A DNA stretch of 64,000 nucleotides, taken from Allolobophora icterica. Lineage: Eukaryota > Annelida > Clitellata > Crassiclitellata > Lumbricidae. Made by a program: the position numbers and the translations under genes. The stretch spans positions 25,632,358 to 25,696,357 of the forward strand of contig OY744609.1 of assembly GCA_963556255.1 (NCBI GenBank), written 5' to 3'. How positions within the stretch are numbered: position 1 is the stretch's first letter; the number at the start of each line of letters is the position of its first letter. Under the pieces are notes generated by a model that saw nothing but the letters and a program-made list of their open reading frames with translations, was not told the origin of the DNA and ran no database searches. Below, in pieces: positions 32,701 through 64,000 of this stretch.

Positions 32701-35700
32701 TCTGGTGAACTCACTAATCTTTCACTTTAATACTTCTCTGCCCTTCTGTCAGCTCATACCTAAAATTGGAAATTGCTCCATTGCCATAGCTACTCAGCCT
32801 CTGGGAATAGATTCCTGCCATAATTGCAACATCGTACGAACTCACCAAAACTGCTTCTGCACAGGTCTTTCACCCAAACAGGTCTTTCACCCAAACTGAA
32901 AGCACTCCTTTACCACAAATCCTATCCTGATTCCTACTCCTCCTCTCTTGCCACTCTAATTCTAAACAATATCAACCACAGTCGTCTGATGACCATTGAT
33001 CTTGACCTGGAACCAAATATCACCTTACCTACATATTGATTTTTTTACTAAGCGGCTGTGAATAAGCTTGCTCCCTTAGTTTGTTTGTGCATTGTAGAAA
33101 TCTTGAGGTTATGATCGGTATTACGATCGCATCTTAATCCAAAGTTAATTAAATTTTGTTCTAACCCAATCCATCCTAATTCAGTACTAAATAATTCTGT
33201 AGTCTGATGCTTGCTTACATTTTATTAGAGAGAGGATGAGCCTTCTTCCATTGACAATGAGAGGCAGTTGTCAGAAATCAATACCAATGGGTCCAGAGAA
33301 CTACCTCAGCCATCTTTATCCAGAAATGCACCAACCTTGTCTCCTTCATCAAGGCGAAAATATCATCAGGTACCTGTCGAACAAGCACAACCCTGTCCAC
33401 AAGAGACAGGTTCTTCTACGACTATGCAAAGCAGAAGAGCTCACCAAAGTCTAGGCCAAGGAGAACCAATACAAATTCAGCGGAGGCCAGAACGTAAGCA
33501 ATCTTAAATGTTCATTTATGTTTGTGCCTTGTCAACGACTTCTGAATTTTTCTATCGATCAGGCTTCGAACTGTTGATTTGCCCAAGTTGTAGCAATAAC
33601 TTTGAGATGAAACAGTCTTATTTTGCCACCGACCAGAAGCATAAGCTTGTGATTCAGTAGAATGGTCTTCTCCACTGACCTGGTAGAGACGGAGAAAGAG
33701 AGAGGCTTATTTCTCAGCTTGCATGCAAATGTCTTCCAGAATAAGGAGCCGACTGTAGTGATCCACTGATTCCTTCTAAACCATTTTTATGTGCAGTATA
33801 GTGATCTGTTGTATGGCATGGTCGAATGGCATGCAGCACGATGGACTCTTGTATGGTATAATGGTCTATTCTGAGGCACAGGGTTTTGTTTGGTAGCATG
33901 CTGGATCTGTAGTCCCAGGATTCCAGGTTTGCATTTTCTAAACAGTTCATGTTTTTGGAAGTGTAATAAATAAATGAATACAATAAATTATGTTAAAGTT
34001 CAGTGATAATGGTTCATAATGAACAGTCAGCTTCTGAATGAGGCTTATTTAACCAGCGAACGTTTTTGCAAAACATTACTCAATTTTTTGACTCGTCCAG
34101 GTAAATCTGTTTATTTTAGTAAGATGCTTTTCCAAAATTTCTTAACTTTGATACTAATAATAATACAATTATTGTATTTTAAATACTTGTATTTTAATTT
34201 TTACATTATATTAATTAATTTATGTATATTTATCAATCATGGATTTTCTAGTTATCTTGACATTGTTTTCTTATTCATGAACTTTATGACTTAGGTGATT
34301 GATTAATTAATTACGTACAGGTGTGAAAGAAGAACCAGAATTTTTTGATGTTGCAATGATATACTGTCAGGAAGATAAAGAATTAGCAAAGAAATTTGGT
34401 GAAGTTTTGCAGAAGTTTATTATCCTCGATGGTCAACAGAAACCAAAAATCTATTTGGATTTCCTAGACCTAAGAGATTCATTGGGTGGCAACAAGATAG
34501 AACTTTTCGATCACGTCTTGAGTTGTTCCAGCTATGCCTTTGTCTTCTTCAGCCCAAAATCAGTCAACAGCGAAGACCTTAAAGGAAAGTACGACAGATC
34601 AGTTGCCTTGCATGGTAGTATAACTGACAAAAATTGTGCAAACGTTGTGCTCATTGTAACAGAGCCAAAACTAAAACTGGGATACTCTTTTGGTGCTTGC
34701 CTTGATATAGACCTTCAATCACTGCTTCTTGGAGGCCGAATATTGGATCTTGTTTCTGTGAATGATCTTAAGATGGAACATATCGACAGAAGAACACTAG
34801 ATTTTATTTCTAGTCTGCTGAACAATGCCAGAGCAAAGGTATGCACATCTTGTCATTTTTATTATGTAACATGACTTAACATGTAGTGTTTTATTTGAAT
34901 GTTATCTGTTTAATGTTAATCAATAATTTTAGATCTTACATAACTTTGGGTTTGATATTACTTTTATCATAGCATATTTCGAAAATTTAATTTTAAAAAT
35001 TATTCAGCAATTGTAAAGAAATATCTAATTTTTATGGGTTTTTTACCGCATGGTATATGGTTTTCACAAATGAGAAGTTACTGTTGATTTCTGTGTTGTT
35101 CATGTTTAACTTAAACTCTTTTCTTGAATTTTTCATTTTGCATTAAACGATATAACTACCAGTTGAACATTTTGATGTTTTCAATTAAGATTTAAGTTTT
35201 TGTTCCTACAGCGTCATTGCAAAGTGACAAACTGTAGGGTTTCAAATTTCGAACAGTCATATGATGCTAAACAGTCAACAGCCCAGTGTGAGTGAGTTTC
35301 AATCAACTGTAAATTTTCCATTCTAGTTCAGAAAGCTTCTAACACCATTTTTGTACGGCTCACTAAGTCTTTGTCACTAAGGCATAAATACGTGGGTTGA
35401 AGCCCAGATATTTTAGGCACTAGTTTCTGCTAGTAATAGTTGCTTAGCGAAATAATCAGTTAAGAAATGTACATCAGCCATACTCATATTAATGTTATTT
35501 CCTATGAAATATTTTTATTGTATTTGTGCAGCTTATGATTTTGCTGGATCACTAAATAAAATATATTATATACTTTAGTGACTATGTGAAGTGCTTGTGG
35601 TTTTAATTTTCAGCTGTGTATCATAAGGAACGGATTCGGGAAAATTTTGATGATCTTGTTGACTGCATGGAATTAGATTATGGATTACTGACGTATCTCT

Positions 35701-35894
35701 TCAGCAAACAGGTTTTGTCTGACCGAGAGATGGAAAGCATCACTGCAGAGAAAACTAGATACGAAAAAAATGAGAAGCTATTGAACTTGCTTTACCTGAA
35801 GGATGCTAAATCGTTTGAGAAATTTGTTTGTGGTCTTTCAGAGTCAAGTCAGGGTCACTTAGCCAAGCGGTTGCATGACCCAATGCAAAAATGA
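29536..35894 (+). CDS. TIR-CARD adaptor-like protein, copy B (452 aa, five exons)
   Basis: Join 29536-29754, 33229-33493, 34321-34838, 35212-35287, 35614-35894 (1359 nt, frame open). Same architecture and splice phases as copy A: Ser-rich leader 1-162, TIR about 165-334, hinge, CARD about 361-449. No frameshift, premature stop or lost splice site is visible, so it should be functional. By my reading about 29 of 172 TIR-exon residues differ from copy A, including W to Y in the LKGKW stretch. The leader lost the DSG core of the degron-like motif (VCGVGSS) and the acidic end of PVEQAE (PVEQAQ). CARD changes cluster in its first 22 residues. The acceptor at 29508 and the open 27-nt lead-in match copy A, so the start is equally provisional. 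Intron 1 is three times longer than in copy A because of insertions. Confidence 0.85.
30106..30844. mobile_element. Foldback-type element FB1 with (ATAC)n core
   Basis: Left arm repeats GGACATTATCCCCCC-type units; the right arm repeats the inverse GGGGGGATAATGTCC. Between them lies about 510 bp of ATAC-type tetranucleotide repeat. Flanked by a perfect 9-bp duplication GTGGCAAAG (30097-30105 and 30845-30853). Copy A has an uninterrupted GCAATTG...GACCTGTTGGAAG here, so the insertion is copy B specific. Confidence 0.9.
31080..33060 (+). mobile_element. Decayed LINE (CR1/L2-like) in TIR-CARD B intron 1
   Basis: Words such as LKSLPNKQCILDPILTSLMK (near 31470-31530) and FTDSIDHLHMVAQISPWMTS (near 32320-32385) appear in shifting frames. 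The 3' tail GTGAATAAGCTTGCTCCCTT at 33056 matches copy A near 16655. A SINE interrupts it at about 31989. Confidence 0.75.
31989..32265 (+). mobile_element. tRNA-derived SINE
   Basis: Head GGGGTGCTCGATAGTGCAGTGGTTAG is A-box-like; the B-box-like part GGTGTTTCAATCCCCTCC follows at the expected spacing. The body (CGATGAGTACAATGACC...GAGGGAGAGGACTGGCCAT) matches 60889-61170 closely. Confidence 0.88.
33229..33493 (+). CDS. TIR-CARD B exon 2
   Basis: 265 bp between TTATTAG and GTAAGC, the same length as in copy A. Encodes SEINTNGS where A has SEINISGS, and PVEQAQ (33373-33390) where A has PVEQAE. Confidence 0.85.
33494..34320 (+). other. TIR-CARD B intron 2
   Basis: Colinear with copy A intron 2, with no extra insertion. 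The last 250 bp are very AT-rich. Confidence 0.6.
34321..34838 (+). CDS. TIR-CARD B exon 3 (TIR domain)
   Basis: 518 bp between CGTACAG and GTATGC. Encodes EEPEFFDVAMIYCQEDKEL through ISSLLNNARAK. Confidence 0.92.
34839..35211 (+). other. TIR-CARD B intron 3
   Basis: Shorter than in copy A because it lacks the dispersed-repeat insertion. Nothing else seen. Confidence 0.6.
35212..35287 (+). CDS. TIR-CARD B exon 4 (hinge)
   Basis: 76 bp between CCTACAG and GTGAGT, encoding RHCKVTNCRVSNFEQSYDAK, with both hinge Cys kept. Confidence 0.85.
35288..35613 (+). other. TIR-CARD B intron 4
   Basis: Colinear with copy A intron 4; no feature seen. Confidence 0.6.
35614..35894 (+). CDS. TIR-CARD B exon 5 (CARD)
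   Basis: 92 codons plus TGA after TTTTCAG. The core from GLLTYLFSKQVLSDREMESI onward is nearly identical to copy A; the first helix is much changed. Confidence 0.92.
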
Positions 35895-37075
35895 TCATCG
35901 CACTGTTGCAACAAATTTCTCCCATCAGAATTTATCAGTTACTGTTAAACTAATGTCAGACAGTTTGTGTCTCCAGTTTGTGTCTGAAGTATTTTGACTG
36001 CTTCATTGTTTCAAAAGAATTTCAAAATTTAAACTTATCTTCTATAGTGTCATTATTATGATGCCCAAGACTTTTGATTGCTTCTTGAAAGTGAAATCGC
36101 GATAAACAAATCATAATCCATTAGAGAGGCTGGGTTGAAATCCGTGAGAGCAGAGAAACCAGAAGGCAGGCTATGGCAAGTATTCAAGCTGAAAGAGTCT
36201 TAAGTTTAGACGTGAATGACGTTGAAGAATTGACAATGATCGGAACTCGGAAGCGAAACTCGGCAGCTGAAAGCCCAAGAGACCAATGCTGTTCAGGTGT
36301 GGAGCACACCTAGAGTCGCATTGTTCACTGATTGACTGCAATATCTATTTACAAGAGAGGTGTGATGGAAGATGTACTTAAAACATGTACTTTGTATACT
36401 ATAAGGTAGAGTTTGAAATAGATTCTGTGCTTTATGGGCAATCAGTGTAATGAATTCAATATAGGCATAATTCTCTTAGTTGAGGTTTCCATAAACCCAG
36501 ATGATCATCTTTGTTATAAAGTTGTGATAGAAAGGATCAGGGCAGCATACAGTTACAAACTGTGGTAAATCACATTTGTTTTGAGCAGCTAGACAACCAG
36601 TTGTGGAGCATTTTTAGAAGGTACAGTCTTTAAAGGGAGCTATATCTAGTGTCTTGATACATACACCTACATACATGAGGTAAGGTAGGTACTATTTTAT
36701 CTGACTGTGTTCAACATATATTTTCAGCCTAGCATAAAGGTTGCATTTGTTTGTGTGCAGTGCTTTTTGAGGTACTTCAAGGTACATGTACTGTGTCAGT
36801 TAGTGTCAGTTAGTTTCTTGATACAAGCATGATCTGTGCATACAAGTTTGGAGGTTAGCATCCAGGCAAATTTTCACAACTGAATGTATTTCCACAGTAT
36901 AAAACTGATTTGTATGGTTTGTGGGCTCTTGCATAATTTGGATGGAATTGTTGTATATTCAAAATTAATTATTGATTTTGTTGTGAATATGTTGAATTGT
37001 TTGTGTGATATAAATATTTTGTAACTATTTTCATTCTAATTTCTGTCCTTTTTGTGTTATTGCACTCTAAGCTGC
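35895..37075 (+). other. TIR-CARD B 3' flank
   Basis: Colinear with copy A to GCTGCTTAAG at about 37076 and lacks the LINE tail found there in copy A. No clear polyadenylation signal. Confidence 0.55.
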
Positions 37076-38131
37076 TTAAGGGGTCGTCCATAAAGGACGT
37101 CCGCAAAATATGACCTACTTTGGATCCCTTCCTCCCCTTGTCCGCATTTGTCCGCAGTTGACCTTGTATGGTTTGCGGACGTCTGCACGCCTAAGCCAAT
37201 TTTTAATGTCATCATCATTATTTTTACATTGATTCCACAGTTGCTGTGCACGTTTAAGTGACAGTTCAGGTTTCATATCGCAGGATGTGCAATAATAAGA
37301 GCCTCTTTAAAGTCGCCGCAAAGGTTATTAGAAATGTAAGTGCCAAATACGCTGCCCATGTAGAGTAGTTTAACTTCTAACAAAGGCGGAAATGTTCCAC
37401 TGGACTGCCAGGACGAACTGCCTAGGCGCGGCAGACTGTTCTAAGCTGCCTATGCAATTTAGTGGCTTTGACATATATATACAGAGTACGGTAATGCATA
37501 ACGAGCCGAAATTTAGTCGTCTCTGCACATAGGCCTAACCGAATTACGCACATATGCGATAGGCACATGACGAAATTTGAAATACGCTATATTAAAATGG
37601 GACCTGGCAGCTTTTTATGCACATGAGTGAATTATGCACAAGACTTGTCCATTTAGGGCCTACGTATGCGCTTAAGTGGCGTTCACTAGCCTGGCTATTG
37701 CGGACTTGATTTGACATAACGCCGGTGATTAAGCTGGTCTCCTTGACGTGGCTTTTGTGTGGCGCTGAGAAATTTCGGAGATTTACATTACATGTATGTT
37801 TTTCCTCAGAATTTGGAAAGCGTTATTGTGCGTTCTAGGGTGGCCAAACCTTGAGCACTTCTGTCTGAATCTGTGAATGTTCCTTTAACCGTTTTAAAGC
37901 AATGTATACGGCATGGAAACAGTGGCGGCTCTTGGCTTTTCCAACAGGGGGGCCAAGGAGGGGCCGGGGATCCTGACAGGGGGCAGCTGACGTCACTTTT
38001 CCAACTTTTTTGACAAACATTTTCACAAGAACAGAGGTTAAGTGAACTGTAATAATGTCAATGACAATTTCACCTTCAAACTATGCAATGTGTACTGTTC
38101 TGGCATACAGTTACAGGCATACTGTGTAGTG
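37076..38131. other. Intergenic, repeat debris
   Basis: Starts with GGGGTCGTCCATAAAGGACG, which looks like a transposon terminus, but its partner was not found. A LINE-type tail (GGTGATTAAGCTGGTCTCC...GTGGCGCTGAGAAATTTCG) lies at about 37720-37790. No gene seen. Confidence 0.5.
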
Positions 38132-38914
38132 CAGGGGTTCCCAACCTTTTCTATGCCTCGCACCCCTTGGAAATATTTGATTAGCGCTCGCACCCCCTAC
38201 AAAAGTCATATCACATTTGAAGACGACAAAGTCACATTTTTATTTTTTGAACCACATAGGCCTACACTCATGCAGTACTGTGGGTGAACAAACTGAACTA
38301 AAATTGAGCTTTTAACTCGATGCATAAAATGCACATATAAATTCATAACGCTACAAAGAATGCACTGGGGGTTTTGCAAGTCATCATTTCCTGTTGTGCA
38401 ATTAAGTGAAACCAAAGCGCACATATTCATCATTCCATTTCCTTCTTTTTGATATGATGAAAAATGAAGGGTTAATCTGCGGACCAGCAAGAGATAAATA
38501 TGAACTAATTTACCTGTTCATAAAGCCCGTTTTGACAAATTTTTCCTGCTAATTGCTTCTTTCAAAATATAATGTCAATATGACATTGCACTCAAAGCAA
38601 AAATAGGCTAATGACCTACAAATGCCGTCACACTGCAAGACACCGGCTGCACTACGATACAAATACTGCTCAGTAAGTATACACGCATGCACACACATTT
38701 ATTACATTTATTAATATCAAGTTCTGTTATAATAAAATATGTGACCTCACCTTCAATGCAAAAAATTTGTTTAACGAGTTCATTTCGTGACATTTGTATA
38801 AACATGACGGATTTCTATCGGCCGTTAAAAAAGTTTACCTACTCTTTCTCGCACCCCCTGAAATGCCATCTCGCACCCCCTGGGGGTGCGGGCACCCCTG
38901 GTTGGGAACCTCTG
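38132..38914. mobile_element. hAT-like element, CAGGGGTTCCCAACC ends
   Basis: Ends CAGGGGTTCCCAACCTTTT and GGTTGGGAACCTCTG, with CTCGCACCCC repeats inside both ends. These termini are typical of widespread hAT elements. The flanking duplication is degenerate (GTGTAGTG against GTCTAGCT). No transposase. Confidence 0.85.
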
Positions 38915-39477
38915 GTCTAGCTGGTGCTTTGCGCTCATAGCTTTATAGCTTTACAGTGGCGCTTTAGAAAATTGGATATTACGACGGAGCAGCCTTCCCG
39001 ACCATTTAGAGAAAGCACGTGTGTGGACCCATTCAAATCACAGCTCAAGAATTTCCTTTAAATTGTCATTTGATTTTTGAACTCATGTACAGCGCCCTTT
39101 CCTTCGGCCTCGGCTATACAAATCGTTTTATTAGTAGTAGTATTGCTTTTGTTATTATTACATGTGTTCACGTAATTCGCCAGAGGGCACCAGAGTTCAA
39201 TTAAATCACCGTGCCATAATTGGGTAAGTCTAGTAACAAATAATTATTGCGGTGCAAACACTGCAAAGGACTTTCCTTTCGTAGGCATAATGTATACGCC
39301 ATAGTGTTTTGTATAGGGTAGTTCCTGTGCAGCGTAAAGAGTCTAAGACTGGTTTAGTTCTAATTAATTAATTAAAAGTTACTAATAATAAAATCGGATT
39401 ATTTGCCTCTCGGTGGAAACCTCCGTGTATAAATTTGATTTTAATTTATAAATGAACATATAATATAGCGCCTCACC
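38915..39477. other. Intergenic with LINE tail
   Basis: A tail of the GCTGGTGCTTTGCGCTC...GTGGCGCTTTAGAAA type abuts the hAT element, followed by a LINE C-terminal-like stretch near 38985-39120 ending TACAGCGCCC. No gene. Confidence 0.5.
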
Positions 39478-39838
39478 CAGTGTTTAATCTAGTCCCCCTC
39501 TTCTGGGAGGGGAAACAAGGTTTCTGGGGGGACCAACGAATTTACACAAGATTTTTGTCTCTGTAATTTCATCCATCTTGAAAAAGTTTCAGACTTTTCC
39601 TAATTTCATCTTCAAAAAAAGTTGATGACCTTTTTGTTTCTGCAGCAATTGCTCTCTCAAAAAGTTGATGACTTTTTTAGGAAATCATCTCTCTGCGGGG
39701 GGAACCATGTATCCACATGTATCCTGGGGGGAATTTTCCTCCCCTAAAGGTCTCTACATTGTAATATTGCTGGCCTCTGGGGGGAACATCAATCCTGGGG
39801 GGACATTCCCCCCCCAAAGACGTCTAGATTAAGCACTG
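39478..39838. mobile_element. hAT-like MITE, CAGTGTTTAATCTAG ends
   Basis: Ends CAGTGTTTAATCTAG and CTAGATTAAGCACTG, flanked by an identical 9-bp direct repeat CGCCTCACC (39469-39477 and 39839-39847); 8 bp is the likely true duplication. Interior has G/C-runs and AAAAAGTTGATGACTTTTT words also seen in 613-1262. Confidence 0.92.
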
Positions 39839-40324
39839 CGCCTCACCGTAAAACTCGTCAGAGGTGCTCCACAACATGACGATTCATGACCACAATCGAA
39901 TAGCCTAGAATGGTATTCAAGTATTGGTGAAAAGAGGCAAAGAATTGAGAATAGGCTCACGTTGCACGGAGGCCTACCCAGAAGAAGGGGCGTACTGCGT
40001 CGAAGCTTCCACGTTGCATTGTGAAAGTATGGAGGGGGAACAAGTAGCAGGCTGCGTTGCATGATAGACAGAGAGACGATTCTCTTCATAGCGTTGTTCA
40101 GAGGCAGTTTCCTATAGCGGACGACTATTATTTAGAGATGAAGCACGTGCTATTTAGAGACTTTTTATTAAGGTTGTGTTCCACTCCATGGGGGGGGGCA
40201 GCAGTGAAATGAGCGGGGCCTTACAGGCTGCCAAGACGTGTTAATTAAGATCTTGATAACTGTACCGGCATGTTTCGATTGCTTCAATATAACTTACTGC
40301 AGTTTGTCTGTGAGCTTGTCAATA
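39839..40324. other. Intergenic retroelement-like debris
   Basis: About 39905-40085 resembles 16190-16480 in wording (AAAAGAGGCAAAG...GAG), probably the same minus-strand LINE end. No gene. Confidence 0.4.
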
Positions 40325-40459
40325 AACAAGATTATTATTATTATTTATTTTTTTTGCCCCAAGGTAGGGCCTACATATAATCCCTCGGGGACTTAGATAT
40401 TAGACTATTTATTGTTATTTCCGGAAAATCAGGCCTCGTCCTCCGCTAAGTCGTTATTA

Positions 40460-40490
<31 letters not shown>

Positions 40491-40564
40491 TTTTTTTTTT
40501 AAATTTTTTCCCGAGGTAGTAAAGATCCCTCGGGCTGTAAAAGAAGATTAAAAACAGTTTATTG

Positions 40565-40651
<87 letters not shown>

Positions 40652-40755
40652 TATTATTATTACTATTATTTTAAAAGCATCGATATTGTTTGGAATGGTT
40701 TAGATTACTTGCCTCTCGGTGGAAACCTCCTTGTATACACACATTATTATTTTTC

Positions 40756-40824
<69 letters not shown>

Positions 40825-40840
40825 CATTATTATTATAAGT
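40325..40840. repeat. Cluster of (ATT)n microsatellites
   Basis: ATT runs at about 40329-40350, 40453-40490, 40566-40650 and 40757-40825, separated by short unique DNA. GCCTCTCGGTGGAAACCTCC, between the last two runs, also occurs at 39405. Confidence 0.95.
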
Positions 40841-41591
40841 GAGAAACAATGCGTTAGTTAGAGTGTTTTAAGAGCTTTAAGGGTTTAAGTGGTTCGGTCA
40901 AATTAGATTCCAGATGTCGAAACCATAGGAGTCCGAGCTGAACGACTTGACAAGAATTGTTTTGGATACCTAATATGTGATCATTTATGGGTCTAATAGT
41001 TTGTAGTGTAGGCTAGTCTTTAAATTCCTGACTTCAACCGTGCTCATTTTTGAACGAATTGATAGGGTGAGATCCTTCACCACCGCTGCCCGTTTGAATG
41101 GGCGCCACGACATTTAGGCCTAAGGTCCCCGTGTACGGACCATGGCAATATGGTCGCTATAGTAGAAACGTGTACATTATGCTTCTCCATAATTATTTGC
41201 ACTGTACAGTTAGCCGATGATTGGCACGGATTTGAATTATGTCACGCCTTCGGAGGGAAGAAACGACCGAGTAGCTGCGTGAGAACTTACTCAGGTAGGC
41301 CTACGTAGCGTCGGCTTATTACAAGCGGTTTATCGGTTTAGAGACGGCGGTCTAGGCTCTGCTGCCTATAGACCGTATAGACAGCCTTGACGAGGCCTAC
41401 TGACTCACTGATTGAAAACAGTTTGCATGTGATCTTGCGTTCACTTGTAGGGCGCAGCTGGCAGATGTGACGCTATGGGACGCCGTTCTTTGAGAAATAG
41501 GTCGAAATGAGGCCTCTTCAGATGAGACGACTAGGGTTTGGATTTAGTCTTCCATAGTTCGGTCTGGTGTCGGACTCGATCAACTGTGACA
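40841..41591 (+). promoter_or_regulatory. 5' flank and probable 5' UTR of kazrin
   Basis: Mostly unique sequence rising in GC toward the start codon. A phrase CTGCCCGTTTGAATGGGCGCCACG at 41087 recurs in diverged form at about 23684, so part is dispersed repeat. No TATA box; the start site cannot be fixed. Confidence 0.35.
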
Positions 41592-63616
<22,025 letters not shown>

Positions 63617-64000
63617 GTAGGAAGACCTGGACTCTCTCCCTACATTGTGATATAACTCTGCTTTAAAGTCTCCAGATTAGATGAGAGTTCAGCCCTTTTG
63701 AGAGAAACTTAAAGAGAACTACTTATAGAGCTTCTATAGTAAGTTTCTTGTGTCGTGCATACAAAGTTTATAAGGTTGCCCAGAGTAACCTGCGCAATGG
63801 GCTTCTTGGTCTTCTCTGCCTCTTCTGTTAGCGCTTGCAAACAGAAGCTTAGCTTGATTTAGTCGTTCGTTGTTGGGTCGGAAGTGCCTGTCTTGGAGTG
63901 GTGCTATGCAAACTTGAGTATGATTACGATTACGAATTCAAGATTACAATACACACGTAGGTACGTACGCACATGTTGGTGAGAAACTGATGAACGTACT
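63617..64000 (+). other. Kazrin intron 8 (partial) with retroelement tail
   Basis: Ends in a GGAGTGGTGCTATGCAAAC...ATTACGATTACGA tail at about 63895-63940. The next kazrin exon lies beyond the window. Confidence 0.6.

Larger units (their letters stand above)
29755..33228 (+). other. TIR-CARD B intron 1, enlarged by insertions
   Basis: 3.5 kb against 1.1 kb in copy A. Holds the foldback element at 30106-30844 and a decayed LINE at about 31080-33060 that contains a SINE. Confidence 0.8.
26590..37075 (+). repeat. Segmental duplication, copy B
   Basis: Colinear with copy A from CTCCATCGACCAAATAAGT to GCTGCTTAAG but longer, because of a LINE-plus-hAT insertion at about 27.06-28.92 kb and foldback, LINE and SINE insertions in intron 1. 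Confidence 0.9.

Overview
The window is eukaryotic genomic DNA, most likely from a marine invertebrate deuterostome and probably an echinoderm. Reasons: GT-AG introns split every real gene; there is an animal kazrin homologue and an animal zeta-crystallin homologue; the 8-mer TAGGCCTA is strongly over-represented; and there are foldback elements that resemble the sea-urchin TU type. Species cannot be decided from this sequence. All four recognisable genes lie on the + strand. I assembled them from exons with consistent splice phases; most long open frames elsewhere are microsatellite or transposon read-through.

Layout. 1-5.0 kb: transposon-rich flank with nested hAT-like MITEs and a decayed minus-strand LINE. 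5.05-13.2 kb: a complete eight-exon quinone oxidoreductase (zeta-crystallin, CRYZ) gene encoding 335 aa, with one GC-AG intron. 13.65-21.4 kb and 26.6-37.1 kb: two copies of a tandem segmental duplication that begins in the CRYZ 3' tail. Each carries an intact five-exon gene for an unusual cytoplasmic protein, a Ser/Thr-rich leader followed by a TIR domain and a C-terminal CARD (453 and 452 aa). Between them lies a four-level nest of hAT-like insertions (21.4-25.5 kb). 37.1-41.5 kb: MITEs and ATT microsatellites. 41.6-63.6 kb and onward: the 5' part of a kazrin (KAZN) gene, eight exons and 480 codons, covering the coiled-coil region and the start of the first SAM domain. The gene leaves the window at the right edge. 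Its 12.8-kb intron 1 is full of microsatellites, foldback elements, SINEs and perfect hairpins.

The most interesting biology is the TIR-CARD pair. TIR and CARD are both signalling adaptor modules of innate immunity, and the two copies appear to have diverged in regulatory motifs. Copy A has a DSGxxS phosphodegron-like motif and a PxExxE TRAF6-like motif that copy B has lost, and amino-acid changes are concentrated in the first helix of the CARD. The second notable item is a set of three foldback-type elements with arms built of short tandem motifs and 8-9 bp target duplications. CRYZ (metabolic) and kazrin (junction and trafficking scaffold) have no evident functional link to the TIR-CARD genes.

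Limits: no alignments or searches were run. Exon boundaries come from reading splice sites and reading-frame phase, and family assignments come from recognising conserved segments.
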